Source: Rodentolepis nana (lineage: Eukaryota > Platyhelminthes > Cestoda > Cyclophyllidea > Hymenolepididae). Taken from it: DNA of 40,262 nucleotides. The DNA is taken from positions 1 through 40,262 of the forward strand of contig UZAE01012468.1 in assembly GCA_900617975.1 (NCBI GenBank), written 5' to 3'. Positions 11,269-22,546 of the stretch are shown one piece after another; the stretch's first letter is position 1; each line of letters starts with the position of its first letter. The notes under the pieces were generated by a model, which saw only the letters and a program-made list of their open reading frames with translations, did not search any database and was not told where the DNA came from. The position numbers and the translations under genes are program-made.

Positions 11269-11619
11269 TCATACTAAATGGTAGGCGTTTTGATAGTTAT
11301 CATTAGCTCTTTAGTTGACTTCTTTTCACAGGGAGGAGGAACATCAAAGTGAGAAAAAGTTGACATAGAGGGAAAAGAACATCAAAGTGAAAAAATGTCG
11401 AGAAGGGGGAACAGAAGAGTGTTTCACAGATGTAAAAGAGACAGACACAAAGGTAGAAAAAAGGTGAAGTGAGTACTGTGGAAATAGTCGAATACGACAT
11501 ACAGTGGGGTGATGGTAGTTTAAAGTCAGAAGTCAACTGCCGGTTTATAGACTTTTTTGCCGTATGAGTGTACGTTGCCCAGGGTGCCCCACATGAAGGT
11601 AAGTCTATTGCACACACCT
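11269..11619 (-). repeat. SINE-like repeat, copy E, with target-site duplication
   Basis: Full-length antisense copy between CGATTTCAAAGAT (11256-11268) and CGATTACAAAGAT (11620-11632), a 13-bp target-site duplication with one mismatch. An internal tandem duplication of the GGAACATCAAAGTGAGAAAA segment makes it longer than its relatives. It lies head-to-head with copy F, about 60 bp away. Confidence 0.9.
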
Positions 11620-11679
11620 CGATTACAAAGATAAATATGAGTAAGGTTCTCGGATAATGTTAATTGAATTTGAAATATT

Positions 11680-11990
11680 GGATGTGCGATAGACTTACCT
11701 CAACGTGGTCCACTCTGCGCAACATATACTCATGCGGCAAAAACTCTTTTAACTGGCAGTTGACTTCTGACTTCAAACTACCGTGACTCAACTGTATGTT
11801 ATATTCGACTACTTCTACAGTACCAATCATGCCTTTTCTCTGCCTTCAAGTCTGTCTGTTTCCATTACATTTGTAGATCGCTCTACTGTTCCTCCTCTCG
11901 ACTTTGACGTTCCTATTCCTCTCTTTGAAGCCCGAAGTCAGCTAAAGAGCCAATGATTACTATCAAAACGCCTGCCATTTGAAATAAATA
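11680..11990 (+). repeat. SINE-like repeat, copy F, with target-site duplication
   Basis: Full-length sense copy from GATGTGCGATAGACTTACC to GCCTGCCATTTGAAATAAATA. The flanks are AATTTGAAATATT (11667-11679) and AATTTGAATATT (11991-12002), a target-site duplication differing by one base. With copy E it makes a long inverted pair. Confidence 0.9.
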
Positions 11991-12002
11991 AATTTGAATA
12001 TT

Positions 12003-13850
12003 TTCAAGCCCACATCCTTTATTGCTCAACGAACCTTCTGCTGAAAGATCATTGGAGCTTTCCACAATTTAAATTGTAATAATATTGCCTTATATTTAAT
12101 TATGAATATTAAAAAGTGTGCAGATATATTTTCTCGAAGTTACAATGTCTCGACGGTAGCATTCTTATTGAAAGGTAAATTCAGATTTTACACTCTTTAA
12201 TTTATGGTCATAGTTAGACCATTCATTATGAAATGTTCCAAAGTTATAATATTGAAATTAGTTTGTCTAATTTCTGAGTAAATTTTTACCAAATTAATTA
12301 ATCTTAATAGCCAATTATACCATTATATCCTATTTACTCTCCATTTAGCATATTTGAATTAGACTTCAATGCAAATTAATATTCTTCCAGATTTGTCTAT
12401 TCAGCAATCTACCCATCTTTGATATGTTCCCTCTATCAAGACAGGTGCGAGTCATTTCTCCCAGCTCGCAAAAAAATATTATCTGTCGGAATTTATTCGC
12501 TACTCTAAATTGCTTTCGAATCTGTACCCTTTTCTAGAAGCCTCTTTAAGAGTCTCGAATACATGACAGATTTATTCATTGGAATATTTGTCACCAAATT
12601 GCTACTTTCTCCCACTAATTAGGTGATCTATCATTATAATAACCGCCTACAACTAAAATGCAAAAGACGTTTAAAATTTCTGGTTAAGATAGCGCTTGTT
12701 AGGCGAGAGAACAGTCTGTTCAGGAAAAATACTAATTCTCATATTACCCAAGAATAGCTTGAAAGGGTAGGAAATGCAACGTTGCTTATGGTACATGTAC
12801 TATTGACTTGAAAAATCAATAATTAGTTGAAAGACCGTTAAAAACCTATTACTATTAATAATGCGTTTTTCTACATTAATCCTATTGCTTTCCCAGCGGA
12901 GATACGGGCGAAAATTGACATATTTAAGGAATTTTAGACAAATAATAAATCCATTTCCAGTAAAATGAGTTTTCTGTCATGAGGAGGGGGGGATGGAAGT
13001 AAAAATTTTAATGAAAGTGAGCTTAAGTGGGTGTTTGTTGTTAATTTAATTAAAACAAGAGACTAACCGCACCAATGCCTAATTAAGAGATAAGGAATAA
13101 AATGTTTTGAGAATATGACTACTAAGCAGATTTTATGGAAGCTAGAATTCATACGGACTCAAAAGTTATGGTAGTGCTAAATTTTTAAAAGTACATTTCG
13201 TCCTGTTTTTCTTGCTAAAATGCAGCTATATAAAAAGAAACCACATAATTGGCCCTCTAATGTATTCAATTTCAACCCATTTAATCACACTGCTCATCAG
13301 TAACTAATCATGGAATTGTAGAAATACAACCTTTATTGCGGAGAAGCATCATTACAAACGGGCAAGAAAGTCGGCAAATTTAGGAGATTGAGTTGGGAGT
13401 GATGTTTACTAAGCTTACTAAGTTATAACTTAGATTTTCTATATCCATTTTTTCTCCAAGGACTACCTTTACCCATTATTTTATTATATATCATATTGTG
13501 TCCACTGAGTATCTGTGAGCTTTGTGTAGAGCTTATTACACAATTGGATGATTTGGATATTGAACAATACCATTTTAAAATATCTCTTAGCAATTCACTA
13601 GCCAACTCATGGCCTGCCAGTAATGATATTAATTATAAATAGGGCAAAAATTAAAACTTGATCTCAATGAATAGTTGCATTGGGTAAAGTATTTTTCTTG
13701 ATTTTAAAATTTAAAAAATTCTCTCCATTAATTCCATTTGATTTCATTCATAAATAACTGCTATCGCACCTACCAGAAAAACTCAGGCCATCAAATCAAT
13801 ACTTTCCTCCGGCGCTATTGATATAACTGATTTCAAGTAGCAAGTCATTT
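12003..13850. other. Intergenic AT-rich stretch
   Basis: I find no supported gene or RNA. The 60-codon minus-strand frame at 13423-13605 has no recognisable domain. Confidence 0.55.
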
Positions 13851-13863
13851 ATATTTCGGTCAC

Positions 13864-14180
13864 GGGGTGCGCAATAGACTTACCTCCACGTGGTGCACCC
13901 TGGACAACGTATATTCATACGACAAAAAAGTCTATTAATTGACAGTTGACTTCTCACTTCAAACTATCTTCACCTCACTATATGTCATATTCGACCATAG
14001 TACTCACCTCACCTTTCATCTACCTTTGTGTTTGTCTCTTACATCTTTGAAACACTCTTCTGTCTCCCCCCCTCTCGACTTTTTTTCAATTTGATGTTCC
14101 TTCCCCTCTGTGAGGCCTGAAGTCGGCTAAAGGGCTAATGATAACCATCAAGACGCCTGCCATTTGGTATAAATAACTAA
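13864..14180 (+). repeat. SINE-like repeat, copy G, with target-site duplication
   Basis: Full-length sense copy of 317 bp with a clean GGGGTGCGCAATAGACTTACC 5' end and a GCCATTTGGTATAAATAACTA 3' end. It is flanked by ATATTTCGGTCAC (13851-13863) and ATATTTCAGGTCAC (14181-14194), a 13-14 bp target-site duplication differing by one base. It belongs to the CTTCTCACTTC subfamily with copies A and C. Confidence 0.92.
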
Positions 14181-14194
14181 ATATTTCAGGTCAC

Positions 14195-17100
14195 TTATTT
14201 TGAAGAAGGGGTGTATTTTCAACTCTAAAATCTAGTTTAAAGTAAAAGCTCTTCATTAGATTGTTGTTCCGTGAGAGATAGAGACCGATTGATGATGTAT
14301 TTGAGTTTCAACGGATGCTTCTTTTGTGCACTACCAAACGTTGAAATTTGTCTCAATTATTATTTTTCAAGGAAAATTTAGATAAAAAATGGGCCTACTT
14401 TTTTTAAAAAGCAAAGAATTAATCGATTCAGCTTGAGAAATTATGTCTTATTGCTTGGGATAACTTCATCTGGTGAAATTATTGCTCCCAAAACATTCAA
14501 AGATGGTTTGAAAAAGAGCTTCTTCATTTATTAAAATAAGATCAATGTATAATATTTCATTGATGGCTTTAATATCAAGAGACAGTAAATTCAGATCATA
14601 ATTGCCTTAGAGTACTACAACTAAATTGATCGTTTGCCGAAAAGCAGTTTCCAAACAGGACTCCGTTCTACTGTTTATAAAAAGACTAAAATCAAAAGGT
14701 TTTGACTGCAAATTCTTTTACTTAAGATGATATCACAAAAATCACCAACCAATGAAGGTTAACTCGCAGACTTATGTGAATTCTATTAATAGATCAGTAA
14801 CTACATACCCCCCTTAGGTTTTTTCCAAATAATATGAACTATAAACCCCAATCAAATTGCCAAACTAATGTCTCATAAAGAAAATCTGTAGAGAAAAACA
14901 ACAAAACAAATACGTATTCTCTAATGGCTATTGTGCTACATCAATGATTATTAATGGTGTGTAATTGATAATATTAGCTCAAAATTCCACTTGTGAAAGG
15001 GTTTCTGAACGCACATATTAAACCAAGGAGTAAATTCATAGGGTCACTCTGATGAGGTGCCTTGTCAAATTTTTATCATTCGTATGGCAAGTCTGTCCTC
15101 TGGTTGTATTATAACGATTATCCATAATGTTACCACCGATTTATGGAGTCGAACTCTATACGCATTGAGACATGGAGGCGATTAAAATATTAACAGTAGG
15201 ATGTTATAAGGTTACAAAAATGAAGATTTCTTCGATAAAGTTGGGTTGACAATTAGTAACTTGAGCAATGTACGCTTCTATTCTACACCCATCAACTGAA
15301 GTTGCATATTTGATTGGCTTCCAACTCTTAAGATGGTGTTTTTTAATCTCATTTCTGCATACTTTACATTGAAGTGCATGGCTGAATAGATTAATTAAAG
15401 AGATCGAGACTTGGGCTCAGTTTGTACCAGATTTTTAAATATATCCTTTTTTCCACAATGTCTTCCCAGATTAAATGGCAGCAGTTCAAACCTCTGTAAT
15501 AACCTTGAAAAAAAGTAGTCCATTTTTAATCGTTTTTCTGTTTCTTTCTACTCACTTATACATTTCCTTTTAAAGAAAAGCTCAGATAACAACTTCGCAA
15601 AACCCAGCACACCATTGTTTAAATGCAAAGCTGGAACTCTAAGCATAAAAAGTAATAACAGGCATTTAACATGCTTATTGGTCCTCTCCGAAGGCCTTCT
15701 TCGGCTATTTTTGTGATCTTTTGAATATTTTTGATCACTTACGAATTATGCCTTTCCACCATTATTATTATTATTTGGATTAAATGGTATTTCTCCTTAA
15801 TAACAATCATTAGCTTATGTTATGTAATTCAGAAGCCTATGGACACCCCGAGTTTAAAATAGTTCGTCACATTGGAGAGAGAGAGGATCACCGTGCAACA
15901 AAAACTTACAAATTTATCCTGATTTCCGAATCATTTCAATAAAACAGATAAGTTGGACGCGAGTATCCACTATTTTTGTGCACAATTTGTTTTTTATTGG
16001 TTAGAGATAAAATAACCTGGAATATTTTGAATAAAATTAGAGACTCGGGATGAAAAGATACTCTAAAACTATTGGTTGTGAAGGATATTGTGATAATAAA
16101 ATTTGTGATGAGGACAGGGTCGATTAACAAAGAGGCCTAAAATGTGGAAGGAAGTGGTGAAAATAAATCAGAATTTTTTCGCTTAAATATTATTGAAAAT
16201 CATTAAGTTCTACTTATGAAAAGACCAAAGCTAAGTTTGATTGAAGTCATCTCCTAATTTCCTATAAGTTTGACTAGGTTCCATTAAGCATTATTAATCA
16301 ATAAATTTACTTCTGAAAGATTTTATCCGAAAAAAATTTTCAAACCATGTTCAAAGACTGTGGTCCAAAGTAAAGGTCAAAATAATTTATCGCTTCCCTC
16401 TTCTTCTTTTCACCTCCAAGACGACGGTTAATCGGATTAGATCATAGAGTCAAGGATGCTCTAGGCAAAGGCATTTGAGTTCATATTTAATTCCCTAGGT
16501 TGGAAAATTCAGATTATTACTATTTTGACTAGCACGTTTGAACATAATTTCCATTAGATATGAATTATACAAACCCAGAGCAATTGAAATTTCGACCAAC
16601 TCATTGTGGCAATACAAAATTGCATCCTCACCAACAGCATAGAATTGTACTGCCATTTATTTCAGCTAAATAAAAAGTCAACTATCAGGATATTTAACAG
16701 AGTAGATGAGTGAGCTCTTCCCTCTGTCTCAAATGAATTCATTCCTTACTAAATAATTAATAATGCGCACTCCAACTTTAATCCAGGCACATCTCTGATG
16801 TAGGGATTAAACTCTGTGTCAAGAACTTTCCGATGAGCCAAAGGTGGATTGATTTAATAGTGAATCATTGTACGTCAGTCGGGACGAAAGTCTCGTTAAT
16901 AGGTGCTCACAATTGAGAATGCAGTGATGTACACGGCCAATCGTACTGATCAATATCGATCGAATAGGCAGTCAACAGAATACTATTCTTTTCATTAAGT
17001 GACCTGTAAAATGACCTATGCTCTCAACTTTTATAGTACTAAGCGCATTCAAATTATTCAGAGAAAATCTGCTATTCTGCCATAGCAAATATCCGATTTA

Positions 17101-18782
17101 TCGAAGCCTAAATGGGGATATTTCATGCAAAATATTCGAATTCCAAAGGCGTTTGGGATGTTGAAGCAGTAGTTGTGTGGAGCCGCTTTGGTGAGTAACA
17201 CCAAATTCGCCAACCCACTTTATTGATCACGTTGGCCATTTTGTTTACAAGTTATGCATCGAACCGATGAGTTCTGGCTCAGTAAACAAATACACTAACC
17301 CTACTTAATCTAAACTATCAGTTTCTTGCTAAGAGCAAATTATGTATCACCTGATATTCAATTTATTGTACCTTATTTCGTCTGTTACTCCCCAGAGGAG
17401 ACGTTCTCACTCTAAGCTTAGGAATTGTTTGCTATCTCTTAATATTCTCCTCCTTTCCACTTTAGTCCATTTCCAGTCGTTCAATCTGCACGTGATCATC
17501 GCTGAAACATGGCCATCACACTTGTGCGTGGCTGATGTTTCCTATTGGACTTAACGTTATTAATTTTGTGAGCGGGTATCCGGACCATATTAATTTAGCT
17601 TCCGGACTAGTTGAAATCGTTAAAGTTATCTCGGTATTGATCACAAAACATGTTTGAATTACCTTTGTTGAACTGATTCTGATCAGAATAACTATCACAA
17701 AAAGTAGCGCTTAGGTTGATTGGCCATTTCTGGAATGCAAATTTAGAGTTAAAAATATCAGATAGAGTGGCTGTGGGATATTTTTTGAATGAGATAGTAG
17801 CTCTTCCATTGACCAGGAGTGGCATTAAATGATTCTGAAAATAGCTAAGATATTAAGTGGTTAAGGTCAACTCAACTGCTTTTCAAGACAATAAATACGC
17901 AGCATGGCATATTCGCCTTCAATCTAATGACGAGTAATTAATTATGATTGAAATATTTTTCGTATGCCACAGCCCATAACGGTTATTTTGTCGTCGAAAA
18001 ATAGTTATTAAACTTGAAAATGCATAATTTAGTTTACTGATGAATATAAGTAGCAATGGATATTCAACTATTTCAAATCTCAGATGTAAGTGCATAAGCA
18101 GCCAATTCAGTAGTTTCTAATTTGTTTTTTGAAAGTTTATTACTGATATGAAGTGAATACTAATCTTTAACATTTTATTGATGTGGTAAATTGTCACACT
18201 TTTCAACTCAATTCGGTTTGGACTTGCAAATGCTTTACTGTTTACAATTTATCTTCCTCTATTTTTTATTTATCTATCTACCGCGAAGTAACTAGTTAAA
18301 CAAAAAATTTTGAAATAATCAACTAACTTCTTTTAAACATCTAACATTTCAACAAGAACGAGGGCTAACTAATGTCATTTAGTTGACTAAACCAATAGTA
18401 TTGAAACCCGTTTAGGACTGCTTAAAATACGCAATTAATTCTAATAAATCTAATTAATACGCCATCATGATTTAATGACGAATATTCCTCACTAGGTTAC
18501 AGCTTACACTAGGATTTTTAGCTATAGAATATGTGTGTGGCACCACTGGATAATAATTTCCCTTTCAACCGGATGAATGGGAAGGTAACAAATGAAAATG
18601 AAAGCCAGCTTTCGCTTTGGAAAGGCAGAAATAGCATTAAAAACATTACCAGCCCATCTTGAAAGCTAAGCTTCAGCGAATGTTCTACGCTTCCTAAGAA
18701 TTAAGTGTGCATTGACAAAGAGGCCCAAACAGAAAACAGATTTTACTTTAAATGCTGAAACTCCTATTTCAGCATCCTTCAC
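14195..18782. other. Intergenic AT-rich stretch, 4.6 kb
   Basis: No gene, RNA or transposon copy can be supported. Open frames are short (up to 72 codons), overlap one another on opposite strands near 17342-17825 and resemble nothing I know. A short (ATT)n run lies at about 15761-15776. Confidence 0.55.
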
Positions 18783-18794
18783 CTAAGCAAATAT

Positions 18795-19113
18795 TTTTAT
18801 TTATTTATGTCCGATGGCAGATTTTTAGATATTTATCATTAACCCCTTAAGTGACTTTGGGCTTCACAGAGGGAAGGAACATCAAAGTCACGAAAAGTGA
18901 AGTGGGGGGAACAGAAGATTGATTCACAGATGTAAAAGTGGTAGACAGAAAGTTAGAGATAAAGGTGAGGCGAGTACTGCGGAAATGGTCAAATGTGACA
19001 TAGAGTCAGGCCACGGTAGTTTGAAATCAACTGTCGGATTACTAACTTTTTTGCTGTATGAGTATACGTTGCGTAAGCTGCACCACGTGGAGGTAAGTCC
19101 ATCGCACATCCCA
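18795..19113 (-). repeat. SINE-like repeat, copy H, with target-site duplication
   Basis: Diverged antisense copy between CTAAGCAAATAT (18783-18794) and CTAAGTAAATAT (19114-19125), a 12-bp target-site duplication with one mismatch. The central GATTGATTCACAGATG and GGTAGACAG blocks differ from most other copies. Open frames on both strands here are explained by the repeat. Confidence 0.9.
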
Positions 19114-19125
19114 CTAAGTAAATAT

Positions 19126-19691
19126 AAGTATAACGAAATCTATAAACACGCTGTTAAAGATTTATCTTAGATGCTAAATATTCGGTCGGTGTTTGCTCAA
19201 GAATATGGGCAAACGAGGCTCTTAGTGAAAAATTTGAACTTAGGCAAGATGAATTTGCTATATTCCTTTCCCTCTGTTGGCAAGCATGCCTATATTTTTC
19301 ATTTTTATTGACCAATTATAATACTATCTGACCTTAATGGTATTCCTTCTCTCTTTGATCTTTGCGTGTATGTATTTTTGGTTGTCGTGCTGCGTATTCG
19401 ACACAAACAGGTCTTAACAGTTCTCTTTGAAGTTCAAGTATAAATACAGCTGGTCTCTAGCGAAATTTTCTTGTATACAATTACGCCCTAAATTGTTCAT
19501 TATTAACTTTCCCAATTACTATCATATGGTCATTAAATGCATTGCATATTATACTCCGTTGCATAACCTCCATTGCGGGTTGGCTGAGAGGTGACTGAGT
19601 GCACGTTCAGCACCTTCCAGAATACTCAAGCTCCCGAGGTACCTTTCATTTACTTTGTACTCTCCAGGGTACTTTATAGATAAGAGTGGCG
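19126..19691. other. Intergenic stretch
   Basis: No supported gene. A segment at about 19576-19612 superficially resembles pol III promoter boxes but does not fold or space like a tRNA (see rejected list). Confidence 0.5.
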
Positions 19692-19701
19692 GTATTATCC
19701 T

Positions 19702-19749
19702 TTTTATTTATTTCAAATGGCAGGATTTATGATATTTATCATTAGCCCT
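19702..19749 (-). repeat. SINE-like repeat, copy I: 48-bp 5'-truncated insertion
   Basis: Only the last 48 bases of the repeat are present (TTTTATTTATTTCAAATGG, CAGGATTTATGATATTTATC, ATTAGCCCT on the plus strand), yet they sit between identical GTATTATCCT strings at 19692-19701 and 19750-19759. The duplication shows that this was a separate insertion and not a decayed long copy. Confidence 0.85.
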
Positions 19750-19759
19750 GTATTATCCT

Positions 19760-20404
19760 ATTTAGTTTGGCTTTAACCTGAAGATACGAAAGTAAACGGA
19801 GCAGGTGCCTATTAGCATAATGAAATGAGCTTGATTTTCACTTTATTGATTACGACAATGTCCACCTTGAAGATCAAGGAAATTTCAGGAGTTTGTTCAC
19901 TTGGCTACAAATACTCAAAGTATTTTTTGGAAATTTTTAAAAAACAGTACCCATATAAGGATGAAGTAATATTTTTATGCTAAATTCTCAATTAAAAGGA
20001 CTGGGCCATTTCGAAATATGCGTAATGAATAGCTTACCTGAATATTGCAATGGAATAAACCGGATCTTGAATCGTTCGCATTGACACAAAATAGCGTGAA
20101 ATTTAGTTAATGGAAAATCTTTAAACATCAAACCTGACGTGATCACCATTAATCCGTGCAGTTAAGAATGCAAAATTTATTGGAAAATGGAAAATATTAG
20201 CAAGAAAACATAACCATAAATTATTTGTTCAGTTATTTTGTCAGTTAGAAAAGACATGACTTAGTAGAGGAGCTACAAAGAATGGAAATAACTCAGTTCT
20301 GTAAAATTAAGTTATTACAGGAAGATTCTTATTTCTCAGCCTTCGGAAGAGTAAAGGGATTGAAATCGCAATACAGATCGACATAAACGGGCGTAGAAAA
20401 ATTG
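19760..20404. other. Intergenic stretch
   Basis: No supported gene or other structure is visible. Confidence 0.5.
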
Positions 20405-20415
20405 TTCAAATAGTA

Positions 20416-20742
20416 TTTATATCAATTGGCAGGCGTTTTTATAGTTATCATTACCCCTTCACTTGACTTCAGGATTCACAGAGGAAGAGAAACATTAAAG
20501 TGAAAAAAAGTCGAGATGGTGGAGGAACAGAAGAGCGTTTCAAAGATGTTAAAGGTAGAAAAAAGGTGAGGTGAGTACTGTGAAATGATCAAATATGACA
20601 TGGAATCAGGTCATGGTAATTTGAAGTCAGAAGTCAACTGCCGGTTAATATGCCTTTTTGCCGGTTTAAAGACTTTTTTGGCGTATGAGTATACGTTGCC
20701 CAGGGTGCACCACGTGGAGGTGGATCTATGCCACTCCCCTTA
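20416..20742 (-). repeat. SINE-like repeat, copy J, with target-site duplication
   Basis: Full-length antisense copy flanked by TTCAAATAGTA (20405-20415) and TTCGAATAGTA (20743-20753), an 11-bp target-site duplication with one mismatch. It contains an internal partial duplication of the TTTTTGCCGGTTTAAAGAC segment. Confidence 0.88.
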
Positions 20743-20753
20743 TTCGAATAGTA

Positions 20754-22437
20754 AAATATGACGAATGATAAGATGTCAACTTAAGCGCCTTAACTACTTA
20801 TTTAGTAAACTCGTACGAGAAAAAAATGAAAGCTATTGACATTCATGATAAATTTGACATCGTTTCAGAAATCGACCAAATCCTCCACACAACACAATTT
20901 ACTGTACTTAGTATTGACAAATTTCCATTACTTTCTCACATTTAAAGAAAGCTAAACTACTTTCATTTGACGAAAATCTTTTAAAATTAATTCCTACACA
21001 ACGCTTTATTGCAAGGGATTTGTAAATTTGAATTCTTAATTTAACCTTTATTTGCATTTACGTGTTGTCGTTATTTATTTAGGCCACACATGCCAAATTA
21101 TTTAAATTCAAGGCAATTGGACATTTAAATGCAACCGAAGAAGATAATGTATCCCACTATTAAAAAATAAACTATCCTCAAGAAATGAGATTACAATTTT
21201 TTAGTGGCATTTTACCCATTTTACGTAAAACGATGTTAGTTCATTGACTTATTGGGGAGAACTCGAAATCAAAAGTTGGCCAATTTTCAGGTTATTTTGT
21301 TAACCATGCTAAAGGCAAACGATATGTTTCCTTATTAAAACAAGCAATATTTGCATTTTGAAAGTGTTTTTTTTAGTTTTAGGAAAATTGATAACTCGTG
21401 ACTTTGGTAATGAAATACACTTGATTCAAAGAGCTATTTCTCTGTTTTATTCTCGTAATTGATAGGGTGTAAATTAACGATCAACAGATGAATCATTTAT
21501 TTTATGATTAAATGTTCAATATGAAAATTTCTAAGATCCAATTATGTTAAGCGTGGAAGAAACTCGATTTCTTTTGAGAAGTGCAAAATGCCCAATTAGT
21601 ACAAACTTCTGAGCGTCCTGATTCCCAAATGAGGAATTGGCACGCTGCTCATCAACGTACTGGGACCGCAAAATCCGCTAACTCCCTATTCTTAACTTAA
21701 AGAGCCCTATTTTTCCTTTTTAATTCGGCACTCACTCAACATTGACATCTATTGCCTTCCTTCCTATGCCAAGTTCATCCTTCTTCTTCTTCCATCTTTT
21801 TTTGAATTCTTTTATTTCTAGTTTGTAACACACACACACACACACACACACACTCACGAGAGCTCACTTACCCAAGAATGGGGCTCTGTACACTATTAGT
21901 TTTCAGAATGACTATTTATTTCCTAATGGGGTGTCTAGGTCTTATTCGTTGCAACATTTAAAATAGATTCACATTCGTTCGGCTTTAAGGGTAGCCTGGA
22001 TAAACTCTGATGTGAAATGCTAAATTTCTCCATTCCCCATCAAAAAATTATCGCTATCTAGCGGTGAATTTAATTAAGAAGAGTATTCAGGCAAGGGTCT
22101 GCATAGCTCTTAGCTTTCCTCTTACTGAAATTCAGTGTCAAGTTTGGTTTTGCTCTTTTTATTTACATCGTATAATTTACAAAACTTCCATATTATCAAT
22201 TACACCGTATTCAGATAGTTTCTTTCAAGCTTTTTTGAGAATATCAATTGTCCTTTAATGGTGCGTAATCTTTCTCAAATAACAAAGTTTTAGTAGAGCG
22301 CAGTGCCTCAATTACCCAGTATTTGATACGTGGACAACTAAGGCCTCCGAACATGTCAAAATTTGGGGTGTTTCAGAAAAGTGACATGCTCTCGCAAAAC
22401 TTTCAACGGGATCAACAATCAATAGGTTGTTTGCTCT
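20754..22437. other. Intergenic stretch with a CA microsatellite
   Basis: No supported gene. A 64-codon plus-strand frame at 22064-22258 has no recognisable domain. Confidence 0.5.
21828..21853 (+). repeat. (AC)n microsatellite
   Basis: Thirteen AC units without interruption, followed by TCACGAGAG. It may be polymorphic. Confidence 0.95.
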
Positions 22438-22546
22438 CTATATATACAAAATAAATTAATATATGAAATTAATAGAATATAATAAAAATAAATATAATAT
22501 CTATAAAATATATAATATATGTAAAAATATATTTTTTTTCATAAGA
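22438..22546. repeat. AT-only low-complexity tract
   Basis: About 110 bases made almost only of A and T with many TATA and ATAAA steps, ending in a T-run. It is easily unwound DNA; I see no promoter or origin context. Confidence 0.8.

Noticed and set aside
19576..19612. TGGCTGAGAGG and CGTTCAGCACC as pol III A and B boxes or a tRNA
   Set aside because: The boxes are much too close together, the B box has mismatches, and no cloverleaf can be drawn.
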